Source: Alphaproteobacteria bacterium (lineage in GTDB: Bacteria; Pseudomonadota; Alphaproteobacteria; TMED109). Taken from it: 64,000 nucleotides of DNA. The position numbers were made by a program, and so were the translations under genes. The notes below the pieces were generated by a model. It was not told the DNA's origin and searched no databases. It saw only the letters and a program-made list of their open reading frames with translations. Below are positions 44,018 to 58,425 of the stretch, piece by piece. How positions within the stretch are numbered: position 1 is the first letter of the stretch; each line of letters starts with the position of its first letter. The stretch is taken from NCBI GenBank assembly GCA_022825705.1, contig JAJDWH010000050.1:1-64000 (forward strand). The letters are read 5' to 3'.

Positions 44018-44318
44018 AGACGAGTTCACGCGATCGGTCGATGGCTGCGCGCAAATTGGGGTTCTGCACTGCGCCCGCTTCGACCAGGTCGACAGGGCGG
44101 CCCAAGGCGTGGCGCAGTGCTTCCGCAAAGTCGAAGTACTGCCGGAGCGGGGCCCGGCCGTCAGCGCGCCTGAATTCCACCAGAAAATCAGCATCGCTGT
44201 GCAGCGGATCAAAGTCCGCGCCATGCGCCGCCGAGCCGAAAACTTCGAGCCGCACCACGTCTTAGCGCCAGCAGAGCTCTGCCGGTTCTTCCCGTTTTTC
44301 AGAGATGACAGCATGCAT
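44007..44318 (-). pseudogene. MNT nucleotidyltransferase with in-frame stop
   Basis: Read from ATG 44318, preceded by a strong GGGAGGG ribosome site, the frame gives MHAVISEKREEPAELCWR, then TAA (44262-44264), then DVVRLEVFGSAAHG and SDADFLVEF to the normal end at 44007. Intact relatives run EELAELCRRYGV-RLEVFGSAARG through this point, so the stop falls where Tyr or a similar residue is expected. Downstream the active-site GS and DxD are intact. A GTG at 44258 could restart an 83-residue form lacking the first helix, but it has no ribosome site. Confidence 0.75.
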
Positions 44319-44443
44319 GGCCGACCCTCCCGTTGCAGCGAAGGATGCCAGCTCTCGACATTTTGTTAGAAGCGCCTACGCCAGCGTGCTCACTTCCGTG
44401 CCCACGACCAGATACTCGGTGTTACTGCCTGCGCGTGCGGCCG

Positions 44444-45862
44444 TTACCTCGGCAGGTCGGTCTCCCCCATCAGGAACTGGTCGATCGACCGGGCCGCCTG
44501 GCGCCCTTCACGGATCGCCCAGACCACCAGGGACTGGCCGCGGCGCATGTCACCCGCCGCGAACACGTTGTCGATCGAACTCCGGTAATTCTCGGTATCC
44601 GCCTTCACGTTGCTGCGCGCATCCAGCTCGACGTCCAACTCCTCCAGCATGCCGTTCCGCACCGGGCCGAGAAAGCCCATGGCCAGCAATACGAGGTCGG
44701 CCCCGAGCTCGAACTCGGTCCCGTCGACCGGCTGAAAACGCTCGTCCACCCGGATGCATTGCAGGCCCCCGACATGCCCGTCGACGCCGGCCAGTGCGCG
44801 CGTCTGGACCGACCAGTCGCGCTCCGCTCCTTCGGCCTGGGACGACGACGTGCGCAGCCGCAACGGCCAGTGCGGCCAGGTCGCACCCTTATCGGGATGT
44901 TCCGGCGGCATCGGAAGGATCTCGAGTTGCGTGACCGATGCCGCGCCCTGGCGGAACGACGTACCGATGCAGTCCGATCCCGTGTCACCACCGCCGATGA
45001 CGATGACGCGGCGCCCGCCGGCCAGGATGTCCCGTTGCCCGTTGCTCGGGTCGCCACCGAGCCGGCGGTTCTGCTGCGTCAGGAAGTCCATGGCGAAATG
45101 CACGCCGTCGAGGTCGCGCCCCGGGACTTCCAGATCGCGCGGGTGCTCCGCGCCGCCCGCCAACAGGACTGCGTCGAAGGTCGCGGCCAGGACCGAGGCG
45201 GTCTCGTCGTGTCCCACATGAACGCCGCAGCGGAACGCCACGCCCTCCGCTTCCATCTGCTCGATGCGCCGGTCGATATGCGACTTTTCCATCTTGAAGT
45301 CGGGAATGCCGTAACGGAGCAGTCCGCCAGGCCGCTCGTTCTTTTCGAAGACGGTCACCGCGTGGCCTGCTCTGGCAAGCTGCTGGGCGGCGGCCAGCCC
45401 GGCCGGGCCCGAACCCACGACCGCCACGGTCCGCCCGGTCCGAACGATCGCAGGCTGGGGCGCAATCCAGCCCTCGCTCCAGGCCCGGTCGGCGATCGCG
45501 CATTCGATCGTCTTGATGGTGACCGGCACGTCCTGGATGTTCAGCGTGCACGATTCCTCGCACGGCGCCGGGCAGATTCGCCCCGTGAACTCGGGGAAGT
45601 TGTTGGTCGAGTGCAGTACGTCCGCTGCCCGCTTCCAGTCGCCCCGGTACACGAGATCGTTCCAGTCCGGGATGATGTTGTTGACCGGGCAACCCTGGTG
45701 GCAGTACGGAATCCCGCAGTCCATGCACCGACCGCCCTGGGTCTGCAGCTCCGAGTCCACGAGCGGTTCCACGAATTCGCGGAAATGCCCGACCCGCTCC
45801 GTGACTGGCCGATAGGCCCGTTCGCGCCGTTCGAACTCCAGGAAGCCAGTAACCTTTCCCAT
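44444..45862 (-). CDS. gltD: Glutamate synthase small subunit (GltD)
   Basis: A 472-residue FAD/iron-sulfur protein that passes NADPH electrons to GltB. The N-terminal part has the cysteine motifs [20 protein letters not shown] and CPAPCEESC for [4Fe-4S] clusters. The FAD site is [20 protein letters not shown], and the NADPH Rossmann segment is [15 protein letters not shown]. It follows gltB with a one-base gap, matching equal production of both subunits. Confidence 0.97.
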   Translation of the reverse strand: MGKVTGFLEFERRERAYRPVTERVGHFREFVEPLVDSELQTQGGRCMDCGIPYCHQGCPVNNIIPDWNDLVYRGDWKRAADVLHSTNNFPEFTGRICPAPCEESCTLNIQDVPVTIKTIECAIADRAWSEGWIAPQPAIVRTGRTVAVVGSGPAGLAAAQQLARAGHAVTVFEKNERPGGLLRYGIPDFKMEKSHIDRRIEQMEAEGVAFRCGVHVGHDETASVLAATFDAVLLAGGAEHPRDLEVPGRDLDGVHFAMDFLTQQNRRLGGDPSNGQRDILAGGRRVIVIGGGDTGSDCIGTSFRQGAASVTQLEILPMPPEHPDKGATWPHWPLRLRTSSSQAEGAERDWSVQTRALAGVDGHVGGLQCIRVDERFQPVDGTEFELGADLVLLAMGFLGPVRNGMLEELDVELDARSNVKADTENYRSSIDNVFAAGDMRRGQSLVVWAIREGRQAARSIDQFLMGETDLPR

Positions 45863-45863
45863 G

Positions 45864-50483
<4,620 letters not shown>

Positions 50484-50799
50484 CAGCAGTCCTCGGACGT
50501 CAACCATGTGGTGCCGGCACGGCGCGGCCCAGCGTTCCGGGCGAGCCGTAGAGCGGCGCTGGCCCGGCATCGGCACCCACGCGGCGCCAACCGCAGGACC
50601 GGGTCAGAAACTGCGGGAAGTCACCCGGAGCGGCAGACTGCGCGGGCGAACAGGGGCAGGCAGTGCGCGCGCCGGCGGTGTCGCGCGAAACCCGCAAGCT
50701 TCGCCTGGTCGGTTCCGGGCGAGCACCATCAGTTTCGCGGTCACAATAGCAAAGTCGTGCCACTGCGCGACCTCGGCGGCCGCGATGACGGGTGCAGCC
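50484..50799. other. Intergenic region, nothing recognised
   Basis: About 315 bases between the gltB start and the end of the glutamate-cysteine ligase gene. It should hold the gltBD promoter, but no clear hexamers or RNA were identified. Confidence 0.35.
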
Positions 50800-52161
50800 T
50801 CAGTAGGCTTCCTCGGCCAGGAGCTGCGCCAACCCATCGCGCCCGCGTGATTGCCACATGTCGAGGAGCTCGTCGGCGGGCGTGGCTCCTCGTTCGATGA
50901 TGGTCGCCAGGACGTCGAGAAAACCGCTCTCGTCATCCCCCGCCGCATTGCGCCGTACCCGTCGCTTCAGTCCGCCACGCGCTATTTCGAGGAGGTCAGC
51001 CGCCACTGCAAGCAGCGGCCGGCCACCGATTTCCGAGCTCAGCCCCCACCGCGGCGCCTCGAGAAATAGGCTCTCGCGGTCCTCGGGCCCCCACTCTCGG
51101 ACCAGATCTTCGGCCTCGGCAAGGGCCGTCGCGTCGTACAGGACGCCCGTCCAAAGCGCCGGCAAGGCGCACAGCCGTTTCCACGGTCCTGCGTCCGCGC
51201 TGCGCATCTCGAGGAACCGCTTGAGGCGAGTTTCGGTGAAGATCGTCGTGAGATGATCTTCCCAGTCGCGGAGCGTTGGACGTTCACCGGGCAGGAGGTC
51301 CAGCCGGCCCTCGAGAAACCGGCGGAACGGAATCCCGGCGACGTCGATGTAGCGCCCATCCCGGTACACGAAGTACATGGGTACATCGAGCGCATACTCG
51401 GTCCAGCGCTCGAACCCCATGCCGGGCTCGAAGACGAACTCCGGAATCCCGCAGCGGTCAGGATCCGTGTCCGACCAAGCATGACTGCGCCAGCTGAGGA
51501 AACCGGAGCGCTCACCTTCACGAAACGGCGAGTTGGCCAGCATGGCGGCAAGGATGGGCTGCAGCGCCAGGGCGGTGCGGAATTTCCGAACCATGTCGCG
51601 CTCGTCCGAAAAGTCGAGGTTCACCTGGACCGTGGCCGTGTTCATCATCATGTCGAGGCCGAGCGCACCGCGTGTCGGCATGTATCGCCGCATGATCCCG
51701 TAGCGCCCCTTCGGCATGAGAGGGGCATTGCCGACGGGGGTCAGCGGATCCGACCCGATCCCCACGAACAGCAGCCCCAGGGCATCGCCGATCGTCCGGA
51801 GTTCATAGAGATGATCGTTGATCTCTTCACACGTCTGATGCAGGGTCGAGAGCGGCGCGCCGGAGAGTTCCACCTGCCCGCCAGGCTCCAGCGTGACGGA
51901 CTGTCGCCCCTGGCGCAGTCCCACGACCTGGCCCGCCTCCTCGACGCGTTCCCACCCGCCCGCCGTCAGACGCTCCAGCACCGCCCGGATGCCGGCGGGT
52001 CCGTGGTAGGGAGCTCGGTGGAGGTGCTTGGCAGCGAACACGAACTTCTCGTGCTCGGTCCCAATCCGCCAGTCCGCCGGCGCCTTGCAGCCGGCCTCGA
52101 GCCACTCCACGAGTTCCCGTACATGGCCGACCGCCGGAGCGGGCGAAGGCGTTTCGACCAT
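50800..52161 (-). CDS. gshA: Glutamate-cysteine ligase (EgtA/plant-type GshA)
   Basis: A 453-residue enzyme that makes gamma-glutamylcysteine, first step of glutathione synthesis. The opening WRIGTEHEKFVFAAK contains the Glu/His metal-binding segment; GRQSVTLEPGGQVELSGAPL, MMMNTATVQVNLDFSDE and WRSHAWSDTDPDR are typical of the alphaproteobacterial/plant class. The start at 52161 follows CAGGAA and matches the family N-terminus. A GTG at 52323 forms a GTGA overlap with the preceding gene, but would add 54 unrelated residues. Confidence 0.92.
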   Translation of the reverse strand: MVETPSPAPAVGHVRELVEWLEAGCKAPADWRIGTEHEKFVFAAKHLHRAPYHGPAGIRAVLERLTAGGWERVEEAGQVVGLRQGRQSVTLEPGGQVELSGAPLSTLHQTCEEINDHLYELRTIGDALGLLFVGIGSDPLTPVGNAPLMPKGRYGIMRRYMPTRGALGLDMMMNTATVQVNLDFSDERDMVRKFRTALALQPILAAMLANSPFREGERSGFLSWRSHAWSDTDPDRCGIPEFVFEPGMGFERWTEYALDVPMYFVYRDGRYIDVAGIPFRRFLEGRLDLLPGERPTLRDWEDHLTTIFTETRLKRFLEMRSADAGPWKRLCALPALWTGVLYDATALAEAEDLVREWGPEDRESLFLEAPRWGLSSEIGGRPLLAVAADLLEIARGGLKRRVRRNAAGDDESGFLDVLATIIERGATPADELLDMWQSRGRDGLAQLLAEEAY

Positions 52162-52319
52162 AGGTTCCTGCGGATCGGGGAGTTCGGGCGGGTCCGGCAA
52201 TACCGGAACGGAGCAAATGCGTTGCGCCAACTCGTCGCAGTATTGCGCATTTGGCCCCATGGGCAAGAAGGGGCGGAGTCTGCTCGCACGCTTCGGGCGC
52301 AGTAGCTTCGACGATCCGA

Positions 52320-52832
52320 TCACGTCTCCGAGAGGTACTGCACGAGCGCCACCGCAGCGCAGGCTGCCGCTTCAGGCGAAAACAGCCGCGGACCCAGCGT
52401 GACGTGACGCGGCGCGAGGCCCGACGCGCCAAGCACCTGCCGGTCCGACGCCGGAAACCCGGACCTGGGTCCCACCAGAAGGGCGGTCCTGCCGGCGGGC
52501 AGATCACGGCAGGCTTCCATGAGGGACGGCCCCTCCCGCGACTCGTCAAGGACGATCAGGATCCGGTCCGCGCGGCGCACCTGCCCGAGTGCCGCCGCCA
52601 GCGAGGTCCAGGGCACGATGTCCGGCGCCGACGAGCGGGCGCTTCGCTGCACAGCGTCCAGGACGGCTTCGCTGGTTGCCCCGAGATCCAGATCCGGGAC
52701 GTCGCCAGTGCCCGGAGCGATACAGACGATCCGCTCCACACCCCACTCGCTGACATAACGGAGCGCCGGAATCGACTCGGCCGTGGGCGTGCACAGCAGC
52801 CAGCACCCGCCCGTCTCCTGCCGCTTCGTCAT
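52320..52832 (-). CDS. RsmE-like SPOUT methyltransferase lacking PUA domain
   Basis: A 170-residue protein equal to the C-terminal SPOUT half of RsmE (16S rRNA m3U1498 methyltransferase). RYVSEWGVERIVCIAP matches the helix usually reading ELGVSRIVP, and LLVGPRSGF with LGPRLFSPEAAAC matches the knot normally reading IGPEGGF and LGPRILRxETA. Two cofactor-site positions are therefore changed. The N-terminal PUA domain is absent: upstream lies ubiA on the other strand. Yet ATG 52832 has a good GGAGGG site, so the short form is probably translated. Loss of activity or a new role are both possible. Confidence 0.7.
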   Translation of the reverse strand: MTKRQETGGCWLLCTPTAESIPALRYVSEWGVERIVCIAPGTGDVPDLDLGATSEAVLDAVQRSARSSAPDIVPWTSLAAALGQVRRADRILIVLDESREGPSLMEACRDLPAGRTALLVGPRSGFPASDRQVLGASGLAPRHVTLGPRLFSPEAAACAAVALVQYLSET

Positions 52833-52944
52833 CCTCTTCCCTCCGGTTTCCCGACCCGGTGCAGGCGCGGCTGCCCGCAGCGCAAAGGATGGCCTCCCGG
52901 CCAACGGCTTGCACGGTGCCCGCCGGCACCCTACGCATGCAGCC

Positions 52945-53847
52945 ATGGCTCCCGCGATCAGCCGCCCCGTCGCACTGCTCGCCGATCTCGTGGCGCTCGG
53001 GCGATACGACCGCCCCATCGGGATCTGGCTGCTGGCATGGCCGTGCGCATGGGGAGTTGCCCTGGCGCAGCCAGCGCCGGCCGACCTCGCCGTTCTCTGC
53101 GTCATCCTGCTTGCGGGCTCCGCGCTCGCCCGGGCTGGCGGCTGTGCCTGGAACGATCTCGTCGACCGGGATCTGGACGCTTCGGTCGAGCGCACGCGCA
53201 ACCGTCCGCTGGCTGCCGGCCGGGTCGGGCCCCGCACAGCGCTCGCCTTCATCGCGGTCCACCTGGCATTGGCGGCGTCGCTCCTGATACTGCTGCCGGC
53301 GACAGCGGTGTGGCTGGTGCCCGCCTCACTGCCGCTGGTGCTGCTGTATCCGCTGGCGAAGCGGTTCACCTGGTGGCCGCAGGTCTGGCTGGGGCTCACG
53401 TTCAACTGGGGCGCCCTGGTCGGCTGGTCGGCCGCCACCGGCGGCTGGCCGGCGGCTGCGGCGCTGCTGCTGTACGCCGGCTGCATCGTCTGGACCGTTG
53501 GCTATGACACGCTGTACGCCTATCAGGACCGGACCGGTGACTTGGCGGCGGGTATCCGTTCGGCTGCCGTTCGGCTCGGCCGCCGCGGCCGCGGGTTCGT
53601 GGCGATTGCCTACGCCGTTGCGGTGGCCGTGTTCGCGGGTGCCCTCGCGACTGCCGGGGCCGGCGCGCCAGCCTGGCTGGGGCTCGCAGGCTTTGGCATC
53701 GTGTCGGCCTGGTACACCGCCACTGTGGATCTGGAGGACCCCGATTCCTGTGGGAGCGCGTTCCGCGGAGCTCATCGTGCTGCGCTGGTGTGGTTTGTGG
53801 GTCTTGCGGCGGACCTGATGCTCGCCGGCAGCGAGATCGTCAGCTAA
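52945..53847 (+). CDS. ubiA: UbiA-type 4-hydroxybenzoate polyprenyltransferase
   Basis: A 300-residue membrane enzyme with about nine helices that joins a polyprenyl chain to 4-hydroxybenzoate for ubiquinone. The two Asp-rich motifs are NDLVDRDLDASVERTRNRPL near residue 70 and YAYQDRTGDLAAGIRS near residue 190. ATG 52945 is preferred because the upstream frame is antisense to the RsmE-like gene. Its stop overlaps the stop of the convergent radical SAM gene by eight bases. Confidence 0.93.
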   Translation: MAPAISRPVALLADLVALGRYDRPIGIWLLAWPCAWGVALAQPAPADLAVLCVILLAGSALARAGGCAWNDLVDRDLDASVERTRNRPLAAGRVGPRTALAFIAVHLALAASLLILLPATAVWLVPASLPLVLLYPLAKRFTWWPQVWLGLTFNWGALVGWSAATGGWPAAAALLLYAGCIVWTVGYDTLYAYQDRTGDLAAGIRSAAVRLGRRGRGFVAIAYAVAVAVFAGALATAGAGAPAWLGLAGFGIVSAWYTATVDLEDPDSCGSAFRGAHRAALVWFVGLAADLMLAGSEIVS

Positions 53848-54952
53848 AGGCCAGCTCTCCCTGCGCCGGCGCTCTGCGGAACTGCGTCGTGTCAAGGTCC
53901 GGCATCCGATCGTCCAGGCCGTGACGCCGCAGCGCCGCGCTGAACCGAGCCCGGATCAGCTCCGCATAGGGGCCGGTACCGCGCTGTCGGACCCCGAATT
54001 CCGACTGATACAAGGCTCCTCCGCGGGTCTCGCGCACCAACGCGAGTACCCGCTTCGCCGCGCCGGGGACGTGTGCGTGCAGCCACTCCTCGAACAGTTC
54101 CGCGACCTCGCGAGGCAGCCGGAGCAGCACGTAGCGAGCCGAATCGGCGCCGGCGTCAGCCGCCGCAGCGACCAGGCGCTCGATCTCCATGTCGGTGAGG
54201 CCGGGAATGACCGGCGCGTTCATGACCACCACGGGAATGCCGGCTTCGTGCAACTGCGCGACGGCTTCGAGCCGACGCGCCGGCGTGCTGGCCCTCGGCT
54301 CCATGCGGTTGGCCAGTCGATGGTCAAGCGTCGTGATTGACACCAGCACGCGCACGAGCTTCAAGGCCGCGAGTTCCTGCAGCAGCTCCAGATCGCGGAG
54401 CACGCGCGCCGACTTGGTAACGATGCTGACCGGGTGTCGATGGTCACGCAGGCATTCGAGAATGCGCCGCGTGAGCCGAAGCTTCTGCTCCGCCGGCTGG
54501 TACGGATCGGTGTTGGCTCCAAGCGCAATCGTGGCCGGCGTGTAGCCACGCTTCGCGAACGTCTCGCGCAACCGTTCCGGCGTTGCTTCCTTGGCGAAGA
54601 TGCGAGTTTCAAAGTCGATACCGGGGGACAAGCCGAGGTAGGCGTGCGTGGGGCGCGCGTAGCAGTAGATGCAGCCGTGCTCGCAGCCCTGGTAGGGGTT
54701 CACCGAGCGGTCGAAGCCGATATCCGGCGACTGGTTCCAAGTCAATCCTTCTCGGGTTTCGCTGGGCGAGATGGTCGTCGCGACCGTCGCCGATGGCGGG
54801 CACTCCGCGAGCGCTATCTCGTCGACCTCGCGGACGTAAGCCTCAAACCGCCCGGTGCGGTTGCTGACTGCCCCGCGACCGCGCCGCCTCGCCGGGAGAT
54901 CGCTCGGGGGCGCGAACCGTATGCCTGCGCCGGATCCATGTTTGGCCATCAC
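53840..54952 (-). CDS. PA0069-family radical SAM protein
   Basis: A 370-residue radical SAM enzyme of the spore-photoproduct-lyase-like PA0069 family. NPYQGCEHGCIYCYARPTH holds the CxxxCxxC [4Fe-4S] cluster near residue 90, preceded by the typical GFDRSVNPYQGC. Later segments (TLGANTDPYQPAEQ-like, IVTKSARVLRDLELL, ARYVLLRLPREV) match the family. The function is unknown; some relatives act in DNA repair, but no substrate is established. It starts at 54952 or 54949. Confidence 0.9.
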   Translation of the reverse strand: MMAKHGSGAGIRFAPPSDLPARRRGRGAVSNRTGRFEAYVREVDEIALAECPPSATVATTISPSETREGLTWNQSPDIGFDRSVNPYQGCEHGCIYCYARPTHAYLGLSPGIDFETRIFAKEATPERLRETFAKRGYTPATIALGANTDPYQPAEQKLRLTRRILECLRDHRHPVSIVTKSARVLRDLELLQELAALKLVRVLVSITTLDHRLANRMEPRASTPARRLEAVAQLHEAGIPVVVMNAPVIPGLTDMEIERLVAAAADAGADSARYVLLRLPREVAELFEEWLHAHVPGAAKRVLALVRETRGGALYQSEFGVRQRGTGPYAELIRARFSAALRRHGLDDRMPDLDTTQFRRAPAQGELAFS

Positions 54953-55261
54953 TGCATAGTAGCAGAAGTCAGACCCACAGCAAGATCATAAAAGGAACAT
55001 ATCTGGTTCATGCGAGCCTGATCATGCGGGCCGGGGTTCCCTTGCCCCACCCGGGGCGCGCGATTGCAGATCGCCCGGGTCCGGCGCTATACGAGGACCA
55101 GCGGCGCGTTCCCGCAGGGCTCGGAGGCGGCGCGGCCATGCGCCATGGCCGGTTCCGTCGGGCCGTCGATCCCGGCCCGCGGGGCGTCTCTTGGGGGGCG
55201 GTGCCGGCGTTGGCGGCCCCTCGCTGCGCGAGGGGCCGATTCCGACTGAGAGGAGTGCGCC
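54953..55261. other. Intergenic region, nothing recognised
   Basis: About 310 bases between divergent radical SAM and glycosyltransferase genes. The left end is AT-rich (near 54955-55010), suitable for promoters, but no clear hexamers were assigned. AGAGGAG at the right end serves the next gene. Confidence 0.35.
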
Positions 55262-56008
55262 GTGCCGGTCATTCGCTACTCGCCCGCAGAGCCGATCGCT
55301 GATCTTTCCGTTGTGATTCCCACGCTCGAATCTTCGGAGAGTCTGGCACCACTGCTTCATTGCCTGGCCGGAGCGGCATCCGAAATCTGCGTGGTGGACG
55401 GACACTCGCGTGATCAGGCCGCCACGGCTGCATGCGCACAGGCCCACGGAGCACGGTTCGCCACCGCGTCCCGAGGCCGTGGGACCCAGATCCGCGCGGG
55501 CTGCAGCCTGACGTCGCGAGCGTGGATCCTCGTCCTGCACGCGGATTCACTGCTTCCCCCGGAATGGGCGGACGAGGCCCGGGCTTTCATCACCGCCCCG
55601 CGACACCGCCGCCACGCCGCCTGCTTTCGGCTGGCGTTCGACGAGGATTCGTGGCCGGCCCGGCGAACTGCGGCTCTGGCCAACATCCGGACCCGGCTGT
55701 TCGCGCTCCCGTACGGCGACCAGGGTCTCCTGATTCCGCGCCCGCTGCTCGACGAAATCGGCGGGTATCCCGACCTGCCGATCATGGAGGATGTAGGCAT
55801 CGTGCGTCGGATCGGCCGGCGCCGGCTCCACCTCCTGCAAGCGGCGATCCGCACGTCCGGCGCGCGGTACCGGCGCGACGGATGGCTCCGGCGGAGCCTG
55901 CGGAACCTCTTCTGCCTGGCGCTCTGGCTCGGCGGTACATCGCCCGAACGTATTCGCAGATTCTATGAGACTGCCGACCGTGAAGCTGCGGCACGCCGAC
56001 GGCAGTGA
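55262..56008 (+). CDS. TIGR04283-family glycosyltransferase
   Basis: A 248-residue GT2-fold protein starting with GTG 55262 after AGAGGAG. LSVVIPTLESSESLAPLL is the opening, EICVVDGHSRDQ carries the nucleotide-sugar Asp, GRGTQIRAGC and LHADSLLPPEW the metal-binding DxD-like region (HAD), and LPYGDQGLLIPRPLL with EDVGIVRRI is typical of TIGR04283. Substrate unknown. Members often sit beside TIGR04282 proteins; one occurs 2.4 kb downstream. Confidence 0.9.
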   Translation: MPVIRYSPAEPIADLSVVIPTLESSESLAPLLHCLAGAASEICVVDGHSRDQAATAACAQAHGARFATASRGRGTQIRAGCSLTSRAWILVLHADSLLPPEWADEARAFITAPRHRRHAACFRLAFDEDSWPARRTAALANIRTRLFALPYGDQGLLIPRPLLDEIGGYPDLPIMEDVGIVRRIGRRRLHLLQAAIRTSGARYRRDGWLRRSLRNLFCLALWLGGTSPERIRRFYETADREAAARRRQ

Positions 56009-56071
56009 TACCCGTCGTTGCTATCGTTGCACGACCTCATGGCGGTCAGATCACACGAAGGGAGACCTTCC

Positions 56072-56506
56072 ATGCTTAAGCGAATCAGCGGAATCTTTCT
56101 TCTTGCGTTGGCGGTTGTGCTGGCCGTCCACACCGTTGTCGAACCGCTCTATCACACTTCCAGCGAGGCACAGCCCTACAGCCCGCTCTGGAATGTCCTC
56201 AACCCCCTCATGGTGCTGGGACTCGCGCTGGGTCTTTTCTACTCCTACGACCGAAAACGGCAGGTGGACCTAGAATCCGACAGCGGGCCGGTGACACGTG
56301 AGTTCCTGGTGGCCAACATCCAGTTCTTCGGGTTCCTGTTCGTCAGCATCCTGATGCTCTGGAACTGGTTCGACCTCCTCTCGCCAGCATTTGCTGCAAT
56401 CGGAGCGGACACCACTTCTCTGGTCTGGATCGTGATCGACGCGACATTGCCGCTGCTGTCGGGATCGATGGCGATGTTTCTCCTGCGGAGCGAAACGACC
56501 GGGTAG
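56072..56506 (+). CDS. Four-helix membrane protein of unknown function
   Basis: A 144-residue protein with four hydrophobic helices: ISGIFLLALAVVLAVHTVV, VLNPLMVLGLALGLFYSYD, ANIQFFGFLFVSILMLWNWF, and LVWIVIDATLPLLSGSMAM. A charged stretch follows helix two (DRKRQVDLESDSG). ATG 56072 follows GGGAG with good spacing. I do not recognise a family. It stands alone on the plus strand 64 bases after the glycosyltransferase. Confidence 0.7.
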   Translation: MLKRISGIFLLALAVVLAVHTVVEPLYHTSSEAQPYSPLWNVLNPLMVLGLALGLFYSYDRKRQVDLESDSGPVTREFLVANIQFFGFLFVSILMLWNWFDLLSPAFAAIGADTTSLVWIVIDATLPLLSGSMAMFLLRSETTG

Positions 56507-56956
56507 CTTCGCCGTCGTCGTGACGAGCGGCCGGTTCCGGCCCGGAATCCGCGACTGCCGGGCGCCAGCAGCCCGGTCCGATCAGCCCGCCGGGGCGCTG
56601 GTTCGTGCAGCGCACCCGCGCGTAGCGGAAGCCGCACTGGGTGTCAGGATTGCAGGGATCCGCCTCCTGTTCCCGGGCACCGGGCGTGGTTGCCGAACGC
56701 ATGCGCCGTAGCGGCGGCTTGCCGCTCAGCCTCGACGCTGAACGGCCGGTTCCGGTTATCGACAACCTGGGGCCAGCCCGGGGGGCTGCGCGTGGGCTGC
56801 GGCCATGGTCCGGACCGCGAGCAGAATCGGACGCAACGACCTCCTGACCTTCAAGAAGTCCTGGCTTTCGGTTCCTTGACCGTGCTTTCGGGCCTCATCG
56901 CTTCCGCCCCGGACTCAGGGGTTCGGCGAGACCTGGGCATTGCGCTCCGGCGTGGC
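56507..56956. other. Intergenic region, nothing recognised
   Basis: About 450 bases between convergent genes. Short frames on both strands are Arg/Pro-rich and unconvincing. No strong terminator was seen. Confidence 0.35.
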
Positions 56957-58090
56957 TTACGAGGATGACGCACAGATCTCCGGCGCCACGTAGTCAAGGC
57001 CCATGAGCCGGAAATAGTTCTCCCCGAGCGCAATGTTCCGGAAGGCGGCATCGTCGAGATCGGCAAGAATACGGCTGGTCACGTCCAATTCCGTCCGGTA
57101 GATGTCGAAGTTCTTGTTGGCGGATGCAACGAAATCCGTGCCGGGCAGGATGCGATCCGAATAGGCGTTGAGAAACGGGATGTACCGCTCGCGGAGCCCC
57201 GGGTCCGAGAACACGTTGTCGTCGATCACGCGCCAGGAGATGTCCACCATCAGGTTGGGATAGCGGTCCAGCAGCGATTCGAGAATCCCGATGTGCGTGT
57301 CCGGATCAATTGCGACAAGCTCACGCGACAGTCCGAGATGCATCCAGATGATCTTGTTGTGGGGGTACAGCCGCAGCACCTCCTCGATCCAAGGCAGGTA
57401 CTGGGTCGGATCGGCGTCATTGCCAAGATCCGAGTGAATCGCGAGGGGCATGCCGCGGAACCGCAGTAGCGCCATGAACGGAGCCCAGCGCGGGATGGTC
57501 GCCAGCGGGACCACCGCGTGAAAGTTCCCGAACAGCGCCTGCTTCACCAGGTTGACCTCGCCCATCCAGCTGAAGACGCCCGGAAACTCGTGATCGAGCA
57601 GGCGCATCCCGACCAGCACCGAATCGGGTTTCTCCAGATCGGGAAACGTCATGGACATGGTGAGGTGCACGGCATCGGTCCCGCTCAAGACGAAGTTCAT
57701 GGCGTTCACGAAGTCGTTCTTCATCGTCGGGCTTACCAACGTGCCGACGCAGTCGAGGTAGTACGTACAGTCCGAATTCACCGGCAGCATCTGACCGATT
57801 CCGTACACATTGGCAAACAGAACGCCGGTGTTCTCGAGGTACTGCACCACCTCGTCGAACGGGAGGGCCGGACCGCCAAACGGGCGAAAGTGCAGGTGGC
57901 TGTCGACGACCGCCGTGTACGGCTGGCCGGCACGGTCGTAGCAAGCAGCACCCTCACCCTGAAACGCATCGAGTGTCAACATCGCTGTAGCGGGTTGCGA
58001 CCCGCCCAGCATGGGCGGCTGCGCGGCACAACCCGCGAGACCAGCCAGACTGGCCGCGAGCAGGGCGGCATGCAGCGTTTTCCTGTGCAT
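56957..58090 (-). CDS. Amidohydrolase-fold lipoprotein
   Basis: A 377-residue envelope protein with a lipoprotein signal: hydrophobic stretch then LAGLAGC, giving a lipidated Cys at about residue 21. The body has VVDSHLHFRPFGG (the metal-binding His-x-His), LAIHSDLGND, IIWMHLGLSREL, and PGTDFVAS with an Asp near the end, an order matching the amidohydrolase-2 (TIM-barrel) family. GGGAAAGAAG precedes ATG 58090. The substrate is unknown. Confidence 0.85.
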   Translation of the reverse strand: MHRKTLHAALLAASLAGLAGCAAQPPMLGGSQPATAMLTLDAFQGEGAACYDRAGQPYTAVVDSHLHFRPFGGPALPFDEVVQYLENTGVLFANVYGIGQMLPVNSDCTYYLDCVGTLVSPTMKNDFVNAMNFVLSGTDAVHLTMSMTFPDLEKPDSVLVGMRLLDHEFPGVFSWMGEVNLVKQALFGNFHAVVPLATIPRWAPFMALLRFRGMPLAIHSDLGNDADPTQYLPWIEEVLRLYPHNKIIWMHLGLSRELVAIDPDTHIGILESLLDRYPNLMVDISWRVIDDNVFSDPGLRERYIPFLNAYSDRILPGTDFVASANKNFDIYRTELDVTSRILADLDDAAFRNIALGENYFRLMGLDYVAPEICASSS

Positions 58091-58425
58091 CGATCTTCTT
58101 TCCCTGAAACTGCAGGCGGTGCCTGTCCATGTGACGGCGCTCCCACGCCGTCGGCATCGAAGCTAGCGCTTCCGGGCGAAAAGTCAGCCTGAATCTTCAG
58201 GGAATGCACGGGACCCCGGGCGAACCCCCGCCACGCGGGGCCAAAGCACGCCGCCGCCTGCCAGAAGCTAGAATCGGGGAAGCCGCGGGGCCCCGTGCCT
58301 GAAATCGCGCAGCGGTCCGCGGATGCCGTTTCGGCGCCGTGCCATGATGGGACGGCCGGCGCGCCGGTAGTGTCCGCCGGACGCGAGCCGTCCGCAACGC
58401 GTTGCCGTCGCGTCCGGAAGTGCCG
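58091..58425. other. Divergent intergenic region, nothing recognised
   Basis: About 335 bases upstream of both the lipoprotein and the TIGR04282 gene. No coding frame or clear promoter hexamers were recognised. Confidence 0.35.
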
